A stretch of 64,000 bases of DNA from positions 1 through 64,000 of the forward strand of contig JAHJQE010000071.1 in NCBI GenBank assembly GCA_018819205.1, in the 5' to 3' direction. Source of the stretch: Gammaproteobacteria bacterium. GTDB taxonomy: Bacteria; Pseudomonadota; Gammaproteobacteria; Burkholderiales; Gallionellaceae. How positions within the stretch are numbered: position 1 is the stretch's first letter; each line of letters begins with the position of its first letter. Under the pieces are notes generated by a model. That model did no database searches. It saw only the letters and a list, made by a program, of their open reading frames with translations, and had not been told where the DNA came from. This document shows, piece by piece, positions 10,504-19,775 of this stretch. Made by a program: the position numbers and the translations under genes.

Positions 10504-10653
10504 TCAGAACAGAGTGTAAATGAATGGGGCAATTGCAGAGCCCTCAGCCAGAATTAACAGCCCCCCCAAGATCAGCATTATGACAATGAGCGGAAACAGC
10601 CAAAGTTTTTTTCGCTGCTTAAGAAAACTCCAAAGTTCTAGAAGTAACGACAT
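10504..10653 (-). CDS. Small membrane protein, DUF5989 family
   Basis: A 49-residue protein beginning ATG at 10653 and ending with TGA at 10504-10506, nine bases before the carbamoyltransferase start. It has a basic N-terminal segment (LELWSFLKQRKKLW), one transmembrane helix rich in Leu/Ile/Gly and the end motif AEGSAIAPFIYTLF. This matches, by family knowledge, DUF5989 proteins that sit between SxtJ-type and NodU-type genes. Such genes are easily missed because of their size. The SD is weak (AAGG about eleven bases before ATG). Function is unknown; coupling suggests a role with the carbamoyltransferase at the membrane. Confidence 0.85.
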   Translation of the reverse strand: MSLLLELWSFLKQRKKLWLFPLIVIMLILGGLLILAEGSAIAPFIYTLF

Positions 10654-10666
10654 AAATTAATTAGCC

Positions 10667-11071
10667 TTAAAACTGATTTTCGAAGCTTTCCTTCGATGGC
10701 CCCGGAGGGGAACGTTCAATCCAATATGATGAGATAGATCGGTCGAATGACAAACGTAATGCATCTCTCTGAGCAATGCGCATCGCAATGCCGACCGGAG
10801 CTATCAGAATAAAATACATAACACCTATCACTATAGGGCTAACAATCTTACCCAGTAGCAACCCCAGCCACATCCAAAACCGATTAAATGGAGTTAGAAG
10901 CTTTGGGGAAAGCATCGTAATAGAAAACAAGAGCGCTGTTGCCAATCCCCACCAATATGCAAAATGCTCCTGCTTGTAAAAGGACCAAATAGTCACCCCA
11001 ATCATCAAAACCACAAACGTCATGCCAAAAGAACGGTTGCTAGGTAACATATGCGAATTATTTAAATTCAT
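10667..11071 (-). CDS. SxtJ-family membrane protein
   Basis: 134 residues with about three or four hydrophobic segments (FGMTFVVLMIGVTIWSF; WWGLATALLFSITML; LGLLLGKIVSPIVIGVMYF). It has the conserved PLTPFNRFW-like block, here LLTPFNRFWMWLGLLLG, typical of SxtJ-family proteins. These are found directly upstream of a DUF5989 protein and a NodU-type carbamoyltransferase, as here (gap 13 bases). No catalytic motif is visible. I infer an accessory role in presenting the acceptor or anchoring the enzyme. Confidence 0.82.
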   Translation of the reverse strand: MNLNNSHMLPSNRSFGMTFVVLMIGVTIWSFYKQEHFAYWWGLATALLFSITMLSPKLLTPFNRFWMWLGLLLGKIVSPIVIGVMYFILIAPVGIAMRIAQRDALRLSFDRSISSYWIERSPPGPSKESFENQF

Positions 11072-11224
11072 AGGTCATTTCAAGTAAAAAAACTGTACGA
11101 ATGTTAACACACGGGCACTACTGTCCTTTGAACACCATTCGTTATCCTGTTGTACCCGAAGGGTTGCCGGCCTGCGCCATCAAACGCTATGCATGCGCTC
11201 CTCGAAGGGGCGTGAGAAGCAATA

Positions 11225-12448
11225 TCATTTGTTCGCAAAACTCTTCTGCCCAACCAACATTGCCGCCGCAATCAACACATATGTCCATGCCGCGCCCGAC
11301 ATGGAAAATAGTGTTATCAGTGCATACCCTGCCACTATCGCCGCAGCTACTCCATATATATTTCCCACGAACTCGACTTTATTCGCCCCCATAGCTCGGT
11401 GCTTTATGCCCGACACCCTTGCAAGGAAGTACACGCCATATCCGAGCCAGCCGATTAATAGCAAATGCCAATGCGGGGCATACAGGCTACCCAGTACCAG
11501 TGCAACGATTTCCTTGCCAAGAACTGCGACCACAATCATACCCAGCAACCAGAATGCTGCTCCAATTTTGAGCAGTCGAATCGCAGCAGCCTTCATTGCG
11601 CGCTGACCATCTCCATGATGCAAACGCGCCCAATCTGTAACAACCTTTGTTTCCAGTTGCTCCATCAATACGTTCGCAATGTTGGATATGCTACGAATGC
11701 TAGCTAACAAAGCTGCCTGTTCTTTGCCATGCATGGTGCCCAGCATGAATATCGGAAGGTACGTCCATAACCAACCTAATGGCGCGCCCGCGATGAATAG
11801 CTTGCTATATGCCAAATGCGCCTTAGATGCTTCTAACCACGCAGGGGCTTCTGCCGCTTTGCGCCGACTGGCTTCATACACCGCGATGACTGCAGGCACA
11901 AGTGAGCTGACTATCAAGACTTCTAGCACCTGTTCAACCGTATCCGGTTGAACGAGAATCAACCCAATAAGGCGTCCAGGGTAAAGTAGTGCGCTTGACA
12001 TAAATGCGCGTTTGACCTCAGAAAATATGTAGGCTGTGCGACGGTCAAAATCTGCCATTTGCTGCATGATGAGGAAACTAAACAATAAGGCAATTTCCGC
12101 TACAGTTGGTTGCCAACCAAGGATATCTCCGGAACCAAACCACGCCAGACTTACCAGCGTAGAAATCAACACTGCTTGCAGCAGCTGCAATCTGGCCAGT
12201 GTTATCTGGTACGATTCATCTTGTGCCGGTGCCCGTACTGCCGCCCCCTGAAAGATCCCAGCAACATTCAGCATCAGCAGCCCCAAGTAGCTAGCAAAGA
12301 TGTAGGTGAATTTCCCCTGTTCGGGAAGTGGTAGCGCATGTGCACAAATGGCAATGGTCAGGAAATTACCGCCAGATACCAGCACTTGGTCTGCAAGGCT
12401 ACCCAGCTTTCTTATGCGCTTCAAAGATGAGACTAGCCGTTCGAACAA
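11225..12448 (-). CDS. wzx: Wzx-type flippase (MOP superfamily)
   Basis: 407 residues, hydrophobic throughout with about twelve predicted helices, opening with the VLVSGGNFLTIAICAHALPL region typical of polysaccharide flippases. It would flip the undecaprenyl-linked repeat across the inner membrane. The only plausible start is TTG 12448, with AAGGTG about eight bases upstream; no ATG occurs in the first 70 codons. It lies between the branched-sugar reductase and the carbamoylation group. Two other Wzx-type genes in the window (28012-29463 and 48978-50411) belong to a different, longer subfamily. Confidence 0.82.
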   Translation of the reverse strand: MFERLVSSLKRIRKLGSLADQVLVSGGNFLTIAICAHALPLPEQGKFTYIFASYLGLLMLNVAGIFQGAAVRAPAQDESYQITLARLQLLQAVLISTLVSLAWFGSGDILGWQPTVAEIALLFSFLIMQQMADFDRRTAYIFSEVKRAFMSSALLYPGRLIGLILVQPDTVEQVLEVLIVSSLVPAVIAVYEASRRKAAEAPAWLEASKAHLAYSKLFIAGAPLGWLWTYLPIFMLGTMHGKEQAALLASIRSISNIANVLMEQLETKVVTDWARLHHGDGQRAMKAAAIRLLKIGAAFWLLGMIVVAVLGKEIVALVLGSLYAPHWHLLLIGWLGYGVYFLARVSGIKHRAMGANKVEFVGNIYGVAAAIVAGYALITLFSMSGAAWTYVLIAAAMLVGQKSFANK

Positions 12449-12509
12449 GATTTCGCACCTTCAGCAAATGGAATAATTAGGACACAACTGTAAATCGCGA
12501 CTTCGTCAA

Positions 12510-13430
12510 TCAGTGCAGAATACTCTCGGACTCGCGCAATATGCCTTCCAGTGAAGTCAGTATGGGCTGGTAACCGTAATTTGCTGCTTTCGTATTCAGC
12601 GAGTAGTAATTAGGTTTACTTCCGGTCGCATTCACACTGTTCATGGCTTCGGTAATTTCATAACGCAGTCCAAATTTTTCCCGCATAGATGCCAATAGAT
12701 TCGGCTTATCAATCGGTGCTTTGCTGTAGCAATCGACTGCCGCATTGCCTGCCGGAACGATAAGCAATGCACGCACCATACGGTAGAAATCCGACGGGTG
12801 CAGATAATCGCGTACGATATACTCGGGTGAGGTCTTCAGCACCACATTATCGCGGATGGCACGCAGCATGTCCGTGATAAGGAAACGTGCATTGATATCT
12901 TGTGTCCGGCTGAAGTAATTGAACACACGAATATCGAAGATATTCAATTCCAGATGTGCACGATGTCTGCATTCCGCATGCAGCTTCGCGACACCGTACC
13001 ATTCGTGCGGTGACAGGTCATTTATCCTAACAACTGCTGGTGTATCCCAGTTTGCCGGCTCCTTGAAACTGGAGCCGTATGCGGCGCCGCTGCTCAGGAA
13101 CAGATAGCGGCATGCCGGATGAGACTGCAAGTAATCCAGCACCATCTCATCGAAGCGCAACGTGACCTCAAAGATCTCGCCGCCCATCTTGGCAATCTGC
13201 ACCGGATCGCCAGCGCCAACAAAGTTGATGACGGCATCGAACTCCTGTTTGGCAAATTCGGAAAAAGATTCAGCCTGATATCGCCCAGACAGTTTGGCGG
13301 ATGCCAGCCATTCTGCAACTACCTCTGGACGGCGCGCAAACAGATGCAGGTGGTCGTCTGCTGTGCCGGAGAACGAGAAGATCAGGTCTCTGGCAATCTG
13401 GCTGGTCGCACCGAGTATCGCTATACGCAT
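12510..13430 (-). CDS. NAD(P)-dependent sugar reductase/epimerase, candidate YerF-like reductase
   Basis: A 306-residue extended SDR with GATSQIARD at the N-terminus (a variant glycine motif), FLSSGAAYG holding the catalytic Ser and WYGVAKLHAE holding YxxxK. It starts 15 bases after the TPP-dependent enzyme, in one operon with rfbF-rfbG-rfbH. In Yersinia O:VI the pathway to CDP-yersiniose uses YerE (TPP enzyme) followed by the reductase YerF. By position this gene is the natural candidate for reducing the acetyl branch. The family also includes epimerases and 4-ketoreductases, so the exact reaction is inference. Confidence 0.7.
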   Translation of the reverse strand: MRIAILGATSQIARDLIFSFSGTADDHLHLFARRPEVVAEWLASAKLSGRYQAESFSEFAKQEFDAVINFVGAGDPVQIAKMGGEIFEVTLRFDEMVLDYLQSHPACRYLFLSSGAAYGSSFKEPANWDTPAVVRINDLSPHEWYGVAKLHAECRHRAHLELNIFDIRVFNYFSRTQDINARFLITDMLRAIRDNVVLKTSPEYIVRDYLHPSDFYRMVRALLIVPAGNAAVDCYSKAPIDKPNLLASMREKFGLRYEITEAMNSVNATGSKPNYYSLNTKAANYGYQPILTSLEGILRESESILH

Positions 13431-13445
13431 CTTGTCGTACGCTGC

Positions 13446-15155
13446 TCAGTTGCCCAGCTTTGGAAACTGTTCATCCAGCTTCGACCCAAATGCTAGGCGC
13501 GGCCTGCATTCCGTTGCGCCCTCCATCATGACTTCGATGAGCAACGGCCCCTTGTGGATAGCGACCAGTGGCAGGATGCGTTCCATCTCTGCTGCGCTGG
13601 TGATGCGATGTGACGCTATTCCATAGGCCTTGGCGATATCCGTGAACGAGGGACTGCTGTATCCCTTCTTGGTCGATTGGTCGCGGCCATCGAAATACAT
13701 GTCCTGGAAATTCTTGACCATGCCCAGCACTGCGTTGTTCATGACGATGATGATCACATCAAGATCCATGCGCTTCAGCGTGTCCAGTTCCTGGATGTTG
13801 ATCTGCATGCTACCGTCACCGCTGATCACGACTGTCTTATTTTTGGACTGAAGTGCGACGCCCAATGCTGTTGGAAAAGCGAACCCCATTGCCCCCATGC
13901 CGCCACTGTAATGCACGGCGTGACCTGGAGACAGTCGCAGGCTTTGCGCAGCCCACATCTGATGGTTGCCCACGTCGCAGACATAATCGACCGGCTGCCC
14001 GGCCAGAATTGGGTTCAGTTTCTTGAACAGTTCGCTGGGACTGATCTCCCAGTCCGCATATTCGTTGAACTGCGCCTGATCACGCTGCTTTGTAAGTTCC
14101 GTCAACCATCCTTTATCTACACTCGGGAATAAGGCTGCGCTCAGAGGGAAGGATTTGAAGAAGCTTTCTGCTGTCGCGCAGATGTTCAGGTCGGCCTGCA
14201 CCCTGTTGTTCAACTGGGCTGGATCGATATCGATCTGGACGACGCGCGCCTTGCGCGCAAAGTCGTCCACATCCGCGCCCGTCTGCCGCACATCGAGGCG
14301 CGCGCCCACCACGATCAACAGGTCGCAATTCTGCACCGCCCAGTTGGCTTCGCGATTGCCGTAGCTGCCGATCATGTTGAAGTAGTTTCCGCGCGCGACC
14401 ACCCGTTCATGGCCCATGAGCGTGGATACACAGGGAATGCCCAATACATCTGCCGCCGACAACCATTCGTCCATCGAGTCAGCCCAGCGCGCCCCGCCGC
14501 CGATGCAGATCAGCGGACGCTGCGCTTCCTTGCATAACGCTTCCAATTCCTGCAAAGCGTTGTTCGTGGCTTCGGGACCGCTGCTGATTTCCAGCGGTAC
14601 ATTCAACCATTTATCGACCAGGTCATCCGGAATGTCGACCCGCTGCACATCGTTGGGGATGTCCAGCAGCACCGGGCCCTGGCGCCCACTCAGCGCCGCC
14701 GACAGCGCCTTGTGCAATTCCGGTAGCAGGTCTTCCGCCCTGTCCACCCGCACTGCATATTTGGTCAGCGAACGCACGACCTCGACGATGTCCAGTTCCT
14801 GGAATCCCTGCTGCCGTATCGCCCGCTCGCCCTTGAGTTCGCGCGTGTTGACTTGGCCCGTGATAAACAAGCAAGGCACGGAATCGAACCAGCAATCTCC
14901 AATACCGGTGATCAAGTTGGTTGCGCCCGGACCGCTGGTGCCCATGGCCACCGCGATCGTCTTCCCCTTGCTATATCGGGCCACGCCTTCCGCAGCAAAC
15001 GCCGCGGATTGTTCGTGGTGCATGGAGACGATGTTGAACTGTCCCGATTCGGCGAGACTGTCGAGCATGTGGGTGATCATGCCGCCCACGAGTTCGAAAC
15101 AGGTGTGTACCTGATTTGCAATCAGAAATTTGGCGAGTGCGTCAGATGCCTTCAC
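13446..15155 (-). CDS. Thiamine pyrophosphate-dependent acetolactate synthase-like enzyme, candidate YerE
   Basis: 569 residues with the three-domain layout of TPP enzymes. The cofactor-activating Glu is at residue 48 (HHEQSAAFAAEG), and the TPP/Mg site near residue 445 has GDG followed about 25 residues later by NN (VMNNAVLGM). The start is GTG 15155 with AAGGA seven bases upstream. Housekeeping acetolactate synthase would sit with ilvN/ilvC; here it is 25 bases downstream of rfbH among CDP-sugar genes. The best parallel is YerE (CDP-4-aceto-3,6-dideoxygalactose synthase), which moves a two-carbon unit from pyruvate to C4 of a CDP-4-keto-3,6-dideoxy sugar. The family is certain; the substrate is inferred. 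Confidence 0.78.
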   Translation of the reverse strand: MKASDALAKFLIANQVHTCFELVGGMITHMLDSLAESGQFNIVSMHHEQSAAFAAEGVARYSKGKTIAVAMGTSGPGATNLITGIGDCWFDSVPCLFITGQVNTRELKGERAIRQQGFQELDIVEVVRSLTKYAVRVDRAEDLLPELHKALSAALSGRQGPVLLDIPNDVQRVDIPDDLVDKWLNVPLEISSGPEATNNALQELEALCKEAQRPLICIGGGARWADSMDEWLSAADVLGIPCVSTLMGHERVVARGNYFNMIGSYGNREANWAVQNCDLLIVVGARLDVRQTGADVDDFARKARVVQIDIDPAQLNNRVQADLNICATAESFFKSFPLSAALFPSVDKGWLTELTKQRDQAQFNEYADWEISPSELFKKLNPILAGQPVDYVCDVGNHQMWAAQSLRLSPGHAVHYSGGMGAMGFAFPTALGVALQSKNKTVVISGDGSMQINIQELDTLKRMDLDVIIIVMNNAVLGMVKNFQDMYFDGRDQSTKKGYSSPSFTDIAKAYGIASHRITSAAEMERILPLVAIHKGPLLIEVMMEGATECRPRLAFGSKLDEQFPKLGN

Positions 15156-15180
15156 AGCATTTCCTTGTGCTTGCGTCGTA

Positions 15181-16497
15181 TCAGAAATTCACGCCGAAGA
15201 ACGCTTCGAGCTTGGCGATGACGAAGTCCAGCATTTCCTTGCTCAGACCCGGATACACCCCGATCCAGAAGGCATCGTTCATCACGATGTCGGTGTTGGT
15301 CAGCTCGCCGGCAATACGGAAGTTGCGGCCTTTCATGTAAGGCTGACGCGTCAGGTTGCCGGCGAACAGCAGGCGCGTACCAATCTTGTTCTGGTCGAGG
15401 TATTGCAGCAGGTCGACGCGGTTGATGCCTGCGGCAGCCTTGATGGTGATGGGGAAGCCGAACCAGGACGGGTCGCTGTTCGGCGTGGCTTCCGGCAGCA
15501 GCAGGAATTCTTCGCAGTTCTTCAGGCCGTTCTTCAAGTAGGCGAAGTTTGCCTTGCGCGCGTCGATGAATTCCTCCACGCGATCCATCTGCGCCAGCGC
15601 ACAGGCGGCCTGCATGTCAGAGATCTTCAGGTTGTAGCCCAGATGCGAATAAGTGTACTTGTGATCATAGCCGTGCGGCAGGTCGCCCAGCTTCTGGCAG
15701 AAGCGCTTGCCGCAAGTGTTGTCCTTGCCGGGCTGGCAGTAGCAGTCGCGGCCCCAGTCGCGGATCGATTCGACGATCTGACGCAGTTGGTCGTTGTTGG
15801 TGAACACTGCACCGCCCTCGCCCATGGTGATGTGGTGCGCGGGATAGAAGCTCAGCGTACCGATATCGCCGAAGGTACCGCACAGTTTGCCGTTGTAAGT
15901 CGAGCCCAGTGCATCGCAGCAGTCTTCGATCAGCCACAGCTTGTGTTTCTTGGCCAGCGCGGTGATGGCGCCCAAGTCGTAGGGATTTCCCAAAGTGTGG
16001 GCCAGCATGATGGCTTTGGTCTTGGGCGTGATCGCCGCTTCGAGCTTGGCCGGGTCGATGTTGTAGGTGCCGAGTTGCACATCGACGAATACCGGCACTG
16101 CGCCATATTGCAGGATGGGGTTCACCGTAGTGGGGAAACCCGCCGCCACCGAGATGACTTCATCGCCCGGCTGTATCGCGCGTTCGCCCAGCTTGTGCGA
16201 GGTGAGCGCGGTGAAAGCCAACAGGTTGGCGGAAGATCCGGAATTGGTGGTAAGCGCGTGTTTCACACCAAGGAACTCGGTGAGACGCTTCTCGAAAGCG
16301 TCGTTGAAACGGCCGGTGGTGAGCCAGCCGTCGAGCGAGGCTTCCACCATGTTCTGCAATTCTGCGGCACCGATCACTTTGCCCGAAGGTGGCACCACAT
16401 TCTTGCCCGCCTCGAATGCGCTGGGCGCATAGGCGAGGTCGGCATATTGTTTGACGAGATTTGCGATCTGGCTGCGGAGTTGTTCTTTTGTGCTCAT
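15181..16497 (-). CDS. rfbH: CDP-4-keto-6-deoxy-D-glucose 3-dehydrase (RfbH/DdhC/E1)
   Basis: 438 residues of the DegT aminotransferase fold adapted for C3 dehydration. The motif [14 protein letters not shown] near residue 220 carries His in place of the PLP-binding Lys, diagnostic of E1. The cysteines for its [2Fe-2S] cluster are visible near residues 250-265 ([17 protein letters not shown]). It removes the C3 hydroxyl with PMP and needs electrons from a reductase (E3/DdhD); no such flavin-iron-sulfur gene is in this window. ATG 16497 is taken because it matches the family start [11 protein letters not shown]. Confidence 0.95.
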   Translation of the reverse strand: MSTKEQLRSQIANLVKQYADLAYAPSAFEAGKNVVPPSGKVIGAAELQNMVEASLDGWLTTGRFNDAFEKRLTEFLGVKHALTTNSGSSANLLAFTALTSHKLGERAIQPGDEVISVAAGFPTTVNPILQYGAVPVFVDVQLGTYNIDPAKLEAAITPKTKAIMLAHTLGNPYDLGAITALAKKHKLWLIEDCCDALGSTYNGKLCGTFGDIGTLSFYPAHHITMGEGGAVFTNNDQLRQIVESIRDWGRDCYCQPGKDNTCGKRFCQKLGDLPHGYDHKYTYSHLGYNLKISDMQAACALAQMDRVEEFIDARKANFAYLKNGLKNCEEFLLLPEATPNSDPSWFGFPITIKAAAGINRVDLLQYLDQNKIGTRLLFAGNLTRQPYMKGRNFRIAGELTNTDIVMNDAFWIGVYPGLSKEMLDFVIAKLEAFFGVNF

Positions 16498-16507
16498 GTT
16501 GTTTCTC

Positions 16508-17572
16508 TCACTGTGCGTATTGTTCAATCTGTTTCAGGGTGAAGCTGCGCATATCCTGCTTGGCCAACCAGGCCTGTTGCCAAGCCACAATCATCTCCAG
16601 CGTGTGGCCCAGGTGCCAGCGCGGTTGCCAATCGAGGCGCATCTTGGCCTTGGAGCAATCCAGCTTGAGGTAATGCGCTTCGTGCGGATGCTCACCGCCG
16701 TCCAGTTGCCAGCTCGCGCCTGCACCCCACTGTTGCGTGAGCTGCTCGACGATCCACTGCACCGGTTTGGCATCTTCATCAGCCGGGCCGAAGTTCCAGC
16801 CTTCGGCATAGGCTACGCCTTGCGTGTAGAGTTTTTCCGCCAACAGCAGGTAGCCGGACAGCGGCTCCAGCACATGCTGCCAGGGACGGATCGCATGCGG
16901 GCTGCGGATCACAACCGGTTTGTTGTCGCTGATGGCGCGCAGGATATCCGGGATCAAACGGTCATCCGCCCAGTCACCGCCGCCGATGACGTTGCCCGCG
17001 CGGCCGGACGCGAGCGCCACGCGATGCTCTGCGTATTTCTCCGGATTGAAGAATGAATTGCGGTAAGCCGAGGTCACCAGTTCCGCGCACCCCTTGCTGT
17101 TGCTGTAGGGATCGAAGCCGCCCATGGCTTCGTTCTCGCGATAGCCCCATACCCATTCCTTGTTGTCATAGCACTTGTCGCTGGTGACGTTGACCACGGC
17201 ACGCACCGAGGGCGTCTGGCGCACCGCTTCCAGCAGATGCACCGTGCCCATCACGTTGGTGGAATAGGTCTCGACCGGGTTCACGTAGGAATAGCGCACC
17301 AAGGGCTGGGCTGCCATGTGGATGACGATGTCGGGTGCAGCATCGCGCAGGGCTTTACTCAACGCTTCCGCATCGCGGATGTCGCCGATGATGGAGGTCA
17401 TGCCTTGCGCGACATTCGCGACTTCAAACAGACTGGGCTTCGTCGGCGGCTGCAAGGCATAACCGGTCACTTCGGCCCCGAGTTGTTGCAACCACAAACT
17501 GAGCCAACTGCCCTTGAAGCCGGTGTGCCCGGTCAGGAAGACCTTCTTGCCACGCCAGAACCCTGCGTTCAT
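16508..17572 (-). CDS. rfbG: CDP-glucose 4,6-dehydratase (RfbG/DdhB)
   Basis: About 354 residues. The N-terminus has the NAD site ([19 protein letters not shown]), followed by [25 protein letters not shown] and [11 protein letters not shown], all signatures of CDP-glucose 4,6-dehydratase. It converts CDP-glucose to CDP-4-keto-6-deoxyglucose, the substrate of RfbH. ATG 17572 overlaps the rfbF stop as ATGA, with GAAGG seven bases upstream; an in-frame start at 17608 would lie inside rfbF and is less likely. The rfbH start follows ten bases after the stop. Confidence 0.95.
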   Translation of the reverse strand: MNAGFWRGKKVFLTGHTGFKGSWLSLWLQQLGAEVTGYALQPPTKPSLFEVANVAQGMTSIIGDIRDAEALSKALRDAAPDIVIHMAAQPLVRYSYVNPVETYSTNVMGTVHLLEAVRQTPSVRAVVNVTSDKCYDNKEWVWGYRENEAMGGFDPYSNSKGCAELVTSAYRNSFFNPEKYAEHRVALASGRAGNVIGGGDWADDRLIPDILRAISDNKPVVIRSPHAIRPWQHVLEPLSGYLLLAEKLYTQGVAYAEGWNFGPADEDAKPVQWIVEQLTQQWGAGASWQLDGGEHPHEAHYLKLDCSKAKMRLDWQPRWHLGHTLEMIVAWQQAWLAKQDMRSFTLKQIEQYAQ

Positions 17573-18342
17573 TTCCACACCTTCCATGGCGCCTTGCCGG
17601 ATTGCCACAGTTCTTCAAGGTGCATCTTGTCGCGCAGGGTGTCCATCGGTTGCCAGAAGCCATGATGGTGAAATGCAGCGAGCTCCCCCTCTGCGGCCAG
17701 ACGTTCCAGCGGTTCGCGCTCCCATATCGTTTTGTCGTCCGCCAGGTAATCAATGACTTGCGGCGATAACACGAAGAAGCCGCCATTGATCATGGCGCCA
17801 TCGCCCTTGGGTTTCTCTTGGAAGCTGTTGACCTTGTCACCCTTCATGTCGAGTGCCCCGAAACGCCCCGGCGGGATAGTGGCGGTCAGCGTGGCCTTCA
17901 CTTTCTGCGCTTTGTGGAAAGCGATCAGTTCAGTGATGTTCACATCGCTCACGCCATCACCGTAAGTAAAACAGAACGCTTCTTCATCCTTGACGTATTC
18001 CGCCACGCGCTTCAGCCGGCCACCAGTCATGGTGTCCTCGCCAGTGTCCACTAGCGTCACTCGCCACGGCTCGGCATAACGCTGGTGCACTTCCATCTTG
18101 TTGTGCTCCATGTCGAACGTCACGTCCGACATATGCAGGAAGTAGTTGGCGAAATATTCCTTGATGACATAGCCCTTGTAGCCGCAACAGATCACAAAGT
18201 CATGGATGCCGTGAGCGGAATAGGTTTTCATGATGTGCCACAGAATCGGCTTGCCGCCTATCTCCACCATAGGCTTTGGGCGAACCGAGGTCTCTTCGCT
18301 GATTCGCGTACCTAAACCGCCTGCAAGTATCACTGCTTTCAT
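17569..18342 (-). CDS. rfbF: Glucose-1-phosphate cytidylyltransferase (RfbF/DdhA)
   Basis: 257 residues, the family length. It has the nucleotidyltransferase signature [16 protein letters not shown] with the [16 protein letters not shown] block, and later YGDGVSDVN for metal and nucleotide binding. It makes CDP-glucose from glucose-1-phosphate and CTP, the entry to CDP-3,6-dideoxy sugars. ATG 18342 fits the family N-terminus. It heads the rfbFGH block; the 137 bases upstream hold no convincing -35/-10 pair. Confidence 0.95.
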   Translation of the reverse strand: MKAVILAGGLGTRISEETSVRPKPMVEIGGKPILWHIMKTYSAHGIHDFVICCGYKGYVIKEYFANYFLHMSDVTFDMEHNKMEVHQRYAEPWRVTLVDTGEDTMTGGRLKRVAEYVKDEEAFCFTYGDGVSDVNITELIAFHKAQKVKATLTATIPPGRFGALDMKGDKVNSFQEKPKGDGAMINGGFFVLSPQVIDYLADDKTIWEREPLERLAAEGELAAFHHHGFWQPMDTLRDKMHLEELWQSGKAPWKVWK

Positions 18343-18479
18343 TTTTTCAAGTCCAATCGTTAGGTCAAGCCGACAGCCACCACGCCGCCCCGTTACAAAG
18401 TGCGGCATTGTAAACGCGTGAAGCCGAATACTCTATTGATGTGAAAGCCAGTATAATTTTCAGGAACACTTGGCCTTGT

Positions 18480-19775
18480 TTAATTTTTCACCTGAACGGA
18501 GCTTCCAATATCAATGCGAGTTGACGCCGCAGCAAACAATGCTGCAATCGTCGTGCAATAAAAAGCCGCTGTCATTTTCAGATTAAAGGTTTCGACTGTC
18601 AGCCCGAATACAAAAAAACCCAATGTTACGCAAATGCCCATCAAAGCCGGAACAGCTTGCTGTCGATTGGCCGACTTCGCCAATTTCAAAAAATAATATA
18701 GAGGGACAAAGTAAACTGCCAATATAAAGCCCAAGCCAAAAACACCAAAGCGAACAGTTTGAGCAAGTATCTCGCTATGCACCTCGCCTCGCCCCAACTC
18801 TGCCGCAATCGGCGTAATCAGGCCCTGCTCACTCAACGATCCCATTGCCCCCCCGAAACCATCTGCGCCGACTCCAAAAATTGGATTCTCTACAATTAGT
18901 TGTATAGCTGCGCTCCATAATTGCAGACGAACACCAATCGAAGTGTCGATATTACCGGCCTGAAACTGCGACAGATCGGAAAAAATCATCCCTATACGCA
19001 ACTGGACCGGATCAATAAATAAGTAACTCAGCAAAACCACCAACCCGGCTGTTGCTGCAACCACTACTAAACGCCTAAATTGCTCAGCTTGTGAATGTGC
19101 GTAGATGTACACAGCGACGAATATTGGAATCGCGACCCATCCTCCTCGAGCTTGAGAAAGAACTGTAACAATCAGGCCGGCAAAAACCCCACTTATTTTT
19201 AATGCTTTGACAGCAAGACCATCCGCTCGAATCCAATTGATGCTGAACAGTGACAGGAAGGCAAGCAATATTGCCGTATCACCCAAGTGAATGTGATTCA
19301 TAAAAGAGGTAGAAGCAGAGTAACTGGTCGAGGGATGTTCGGCGACTACTGCAATCAATGCTGCTATTGCGCCTAGCGGAAACGCATATTGCATGGCTGA
19401 AAACATTCTTGCGCCACCCGCATATCGCAAGGCGTACACTATGGGTACGGCCAACAAGAATCTAGACGCCGAATCGAAATGTCTGGCGGACAATTCATGG
19501 TGGTATAGCTGTGAGAGAAATATTGCGACCAAGCCGGATGACATGGCTATACCGAATGCGATCTCGGAGCTAGATAGCGGTGCTCGTTGCCTGCAACCAG
19601 TGGCCAATAAATACAGGGAAAATAGTACCAAAACAAACATGACACCATTCATCCCACCGCGCACCAGAAATAACAAGGCGGGATAACTTAAAAGCATAAG
19701 TCCTAGGATGTTCTCAACCGCCGTGCCATTAAGTTTGAATTGTGGTTGCATTCTCGATTTATTCAAAGCGCTCAA
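18480..19775 (-). CDS. O-antigen ligase/polymerase-family membrane protein (WaaL/Wzy)
   Basis: About 431 residues, strongly hydrophobic with around twelve helices. The large periplasmic loop contains NPIFGVGADGFGG and GRGEVHSEILAQTVRFG, the His-Ser segment typical of the Wzy_C domain. WaaL-type enzymes attach O-antigen to lipid A-core; Wzy-type polymerise it. The preceding gene is a WaaG-like core transferase, so I lean to a ligase role, but sequence alone does not decide. The first start is TTG 19775, overlapping the upstream stop and with GGA about seven bases before; ATG 19751 is an alternative. Confidence 0.78.
   Translation of the reverse strand: MSALNKSRMQPQFKLNGTAVENILGLMLLSYPALLFLVRGGMNGVMFVLVLFSLYLLATGCRQRAPLSSSEIAFGIAMSSGLVAIFLSQLYHHELSARHFDSASRFLLAVPIVYALRYAGGARMFSAMQYAFPLGAIAALIAVVAEHPSTSYSASTSFMNHIHLGDTAILLAFLSLFSINWIRADGLAVKALKISGVFAGLIVTVLSQARGGWVAIPIFVAVYIYAHSQAEQFRRLVVVAATAGLVVLLSYLFIDPVQLRIGMIFSDLSQFQAGNIDTSIGVRLQLWSAAIQLIVENPIFGVGADGFGGAMGSLSEQGLITPIAAELGRGEVHSEILAQTVRFGVFGLGFILAVYFVPLYYFLKLAKSANRQQAVPALMGICVTLGFFVFGLTVETFNLKMTAAFYCTTIAALFAAASTRIDIGSSVQVKN

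Noticed and set aside
13446-15155. Housekeeping acetolactate synthase (ilvB)
   Set aside because: No ilvN or ilvC neighbour; it is embedded between rfbH and a sugar reductase in one operon.
15130-16542. A 470-codon open frame on the plus strand
   Set aside because: It mirrors rfbH, which shows diagnostic catalytic motifs. The plus frame has no motif and no ribosome site.
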